Below, one piece after another: positions 14,584 through 16,332 of a DNA stretch of 16,332 nt. A program made the position numbers and the translations under genes. Numbering within the stretch: the first letter of the stretch is position 1; each line of letters starts with the position of its first letter. The notes beneath the pieces were generated by a model that was not told the origin of the DNA, searched no databases, and saw only the letters and a list, made by a program, of their open reading frames with translations. The stretch covers positions 1 through 16,332 of the forward strand of contig CAZODZ010000035.1 of the NCBI GenBank assembly GCA_964578745.1, given 5' to 3'. Source of the DNA: SKVJ01 sp964578745. Its GTDB lineage: Bacteria; Chloroflexota; Dehalococcoidia; GIF9; AB-539-J10.

Positions 14584-16043
14584 TGGTCAGCCGAGGTACC
14601 TTGCCTGCTAACGTAGAGGAGAGGGTCCTGCGGTTTGTGAGGGCCAATTCCCTGGTGTCACCGGGGAACAGTGTTGTCGTCGCCGTGTCAGGAGGGGCGG
14701 ACTCGCTCTGCCTGCTGCATGTGCTGTATCGGCTGCGTGAACGTCTTTCGGTCGACCTGCAGGTGGCGCATCTTGATCACATGTTGCGACGTTCTGCCTC
14801 CTGCGAGGATGCGAAGTTCGTCGCTGCGCAGGCTGCCGACCTTGGGCTCCAGTGTCACCTGCATCAGGCGGATGTGGCCGCCTACGCACGCTCACGCGGG
14901 CTGGGTCTCGAGGAGGCAGCTCGTGAAGTCCGCTATCGTTTCCTTGCCCGTGTAGCGCGGAGTGTGGGTGCCACGTATATAGCGACTGGCCATACCCGTG
15001 ACGACTCGATTGAAACCGTGCTGCTGAACATGATTCGCGGCGCCGGTATCCACGGCCTTCGTGGGCTTGGACCTTCGACGTTGCTGCCGCTGGGGTTGGA
15101 GTGCAAGGACGACACTGTGCGCGACCCTTTCAGGCTCGTGAGGCCTCTCCTTGTGCTCTCTCGCCGTGAGACCGAGGAGTATTGTGTCGCGCTTGGCCTT
15201 GAACCAAGGGAAGACTTGAGCAACTTGTCTCCTGACTTTCTGCGCAACCGAGTGAGACACGAGTTGCTTCCACTGGTGCGCCAGATGAATCAGCAATTTG
15301 ATGACGCGCTGCTGCGTCTCTCCGCCGCCGCGCGTCAAGATGATGATTTTCTCGAGCGCGAGGCGGACGCAGCATGGCGCCGTCTTGTGACGGTCGCACC
15401 GTCACACGTTTGCCTCGATGTCCCAGCTTTTCGGTCCGTGGCGCCGGCCCTGCAGGCCAGGCTCGTCCAGCGTGTCTTTGCAGCCCTTGCAGGAGACACG
15501 CGCGATCTCACGGCGGCACATATCTGTGCCGTGCAGTCGCTGGCGTTTGCTCAGGGGGGAAAGGTGGTGCGCGTGGCCCGCGACATTGTATGGCGTAGAG
15601 AAGGTGACAGGCTTCTTGCGTTCCTTGAGGGTTTTGACCCTTCTGCGGGTCGTTTTCTCATGCCAGATGAGCCTGTCCCCCTCAACATCCCTGGTGAAAC
15701 GTGGGTGCCTGGGTGGCGAGTGGCTGCGGTCATTGGTGATGGAACGGACATGTCTTCCAGTCCGGGCGTCGCTGCGGTGTTCGATGCGGATCGAGTCGGT
15801 AGAAAGCTCACTGTGCGGAGGAGAAGGCGAGGCGACCGCATGCAGCCCCTGGGTATGGGTGGTACGAAGAAGCTGCAGGACGTCCTGGTTGATTGCAAGG
15901 TGCCTGCGGTGGCACGGGACACAGTGCCGATTGTTTGCTCGGGTGATGATATCGTGTGGGTGGTCGGATGCCGGATTGACGAACGCTTCAAAGTCCTCCC
16001 TTCCACCCGTTCTGTCCTGCGGCTCACGTTTGTTCCTGCGTGA
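14583..16043 (+). CDS. tilS: tRNA(Ile)-lysidine synthetase
   Basis: It modifies C34 of the CAU-anticodon tRNA(Ile) with lysine, switching decoding from AUG to AUA; essential in nearly all bacteria. At 486 residues it is in the long-form range. The N-type ATP-pyrophosphatase signature VAVSGGADSLCLLH (SGGADS at 36-41) is followed by VAHLDHMLR, GLGLEEAAREVRYRFL and GHTRDDSIETVLLNMIRGAG (136-155). The family's GHxxDDQxET has Ser in place of Gln here, a small deviation. The C-terminal TilS domain begins near KLTVRRRRRGDRMQPLGMGGTKKLQDVLVD and includes VWVVGCRIDERFKV. It is translated from a TAATG overlap with the phosphatase and ends 53 nt before truB. Confidence 0.96.
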   Translation: MVSRGTLPANVEERVLRFVRANSLVSPGNSVVVAVSGGADSLCLLHVLYRLRERLSVDLQVAHLDHMLRRSASCEDAKFVAAQAADLGLQCHLHQADVAAYARSRGLGLEEAAREVRYRFLARVARSVGATYIATGHTRDDSIETVLLNMIRGAGIHGLRGLGPSTLLPLGLECKDDTVRDPFRLVRPLLVLSRRETEEYCVALGLEPREDLSNLSPDFLRNRVRHELLPLVRQMNQQFDDALLRLSAAARQDDDFLEREADAAWRRLVTVAPSHVCLDVPAFRSVAPALQARLVQRVFAALAGDTRDLTAAHICAVQSLAFAQGGKVVRVARDIVWRREGDRLLAFLEGFDPSAGRFLMPDEPVPLNIPGETWVPGWRVAAVIGDGTDMSSSPGVAAVFDADRVGRKLTVRRRRRGDRMQPLGMGGTKKLQDVLVDCKVPAVARDTVPIVCSGDDIVWVVGCRIDERFKVLPSTRSVLRLTFVPA

Positions 16044-16084
16044 CCGTACTGCTCGGTCCTTACGAGTGCGGCCCTGTCATACGC

Positions 16085-16090
16085 TATACT
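16085..16090 (+). promoter_or_regulatory. -10 element placed for a leaderless truB transcript
   Basis: TATACT lies exactly 6 nt before the truB ATG (16097), so normal initiation would fall on the A of the start codon. No convincing -35 is seen at 17 nt; TTACGA (16060-16065) is a poor match at 19 nt. There is no Shine-Dalgarno before this ATG. Confidence 0.45.
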
Positions 16091-16096
16091 GTACGC

Positions 16097-16332
16097 ATGG
16101 ATAGCATCCTTCTGATCGACAAGCCCAAGGGAATCACATCGGCCAGGGCCGTTGCACTCATCAAGAAGCGCCTGAAGGTGAAGGTTGGACACACGGGGAC
16201 ACTCGATCCTCTTGCGACCGGACTGCTTATCGTCCTCACGGGCAAGCGTACCAAGCAGGCGGGAGCCTTTCTGCACATGGATAAGACGTACACGGTGCAG
16301 GCCATGCTGGGCGTGACAACGACCACGTACGA
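16097..16332 (+). CDS. truB: tRNA pseudouridine(55) synthase TruB, 5' portion, runs off right edge
   Basis: It converts U55 of the tRNA T-loop to pseudouridine. Only the first 78 codons are present. They open MDSILLIDKPKGITSARAV, the standard TruB start, and contain the catalytic-Asp motif VGHTGTLDPLATGLLIV with Asp37. TGKRTKQAGAF and DKTYTVQAMLGVTTTTYD follow, aligning with the usual GKATK and DKTYEA...LGVxTDTYD. The ATG is set by this N-terminus; no Shine-Dalgarno precedes it, in line with the leaderless arrangement. It follows tilS at 53 nt on the same strand and may also be read through from that operon. Confidence 0.95.
   Translation, partial: MDSILLIDKPKGITSARAVALIKKRLKVKVGHTGTLDPLATGLLIVLTGKRTKQAGAFLHMDKTYTVQAMLGVTTTTY

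Overview
The window comes from a GC-rich bacterium with Shine-Dalgarno-led genes and recognisable sigma70-type promoters. Nothing in it fixes the phylum. The B12-dependent methylmalonyl-CoA mutase cluster, the threonine-dehydrogenase-like SDR, DUF89 and the LemA/HtpX set would fit an anaerobic lineage such as Chloroflexota (Dehalococcoidia), but that is a low-confidence guess. The sequence is a draft: a 10-N gap lies at 1527-1536.

Region 1 (1-2745, minus strand, read right to left) is a methylmalonyl-CoA mutase cluster in ruins: an M20 amidohydrolase remnant, a mutase large-subunit remnant, an intact mutase B12-binding subunit, an intact corrinoid adenosyltransferase (cobA type), and a frameshifted MeaB/ArgK GTPase running off the left edge. 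The three broken genes carry frameshifts and stops. Two of them also lack whole internal segments, which single-base sequencing errors cannot explain. The surviving B12 subunit has an altered His-ligand motif.

Region 2 (2826-6130) holds a minus-strand L-threonine-dehydrogenase-like SDR, then a divergent plus-strand pair: an MFS transporter and a DUF89/ARMT1-like metal-dependent phosphatase.

Region 3 (6051-8513) holds an RluB/RsuA-type pseudouridine synthase on the minus strand with a very long basic tail that overlaps the DUF89 gene antisense. Divergent from it is a 3-hydroxyisobutyrate-dehydrogenase-family gene with a strong promoter that contains a palindrome.

Region 4 (8521-10727, minus) is a three-gene operon: a double zinc-ribbon protein, LemA, and an HtpX-type M48 membrane protease with its own C-terminal zinc ribbon. 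The promoter sits so close to the first gene that the mRNA should be nearly leaderless.

Region 5 (10938-11333, minus) is a single VOC/glyoxalase-fold gene with a near-consensus promoter carrying a 15-bp hyphenated palindrome. About 450 bp of unassigned DNA follows.

Region 6 (11916-16332, plus) is a housekeeping run: CNNM/CorC-like membrane protein, DUF2344, histidine phosphatase and TilS, with overlaps or a short gap at each junction. It ends with the start of truB, which appears to have its own -10 element placed for a leaderless transcript. No tRNA, rRNA, CRISPR or insertion sequence was seen. I found no convincing new defence or mobile system; the most unusual feature is the decaying mutase cluster.
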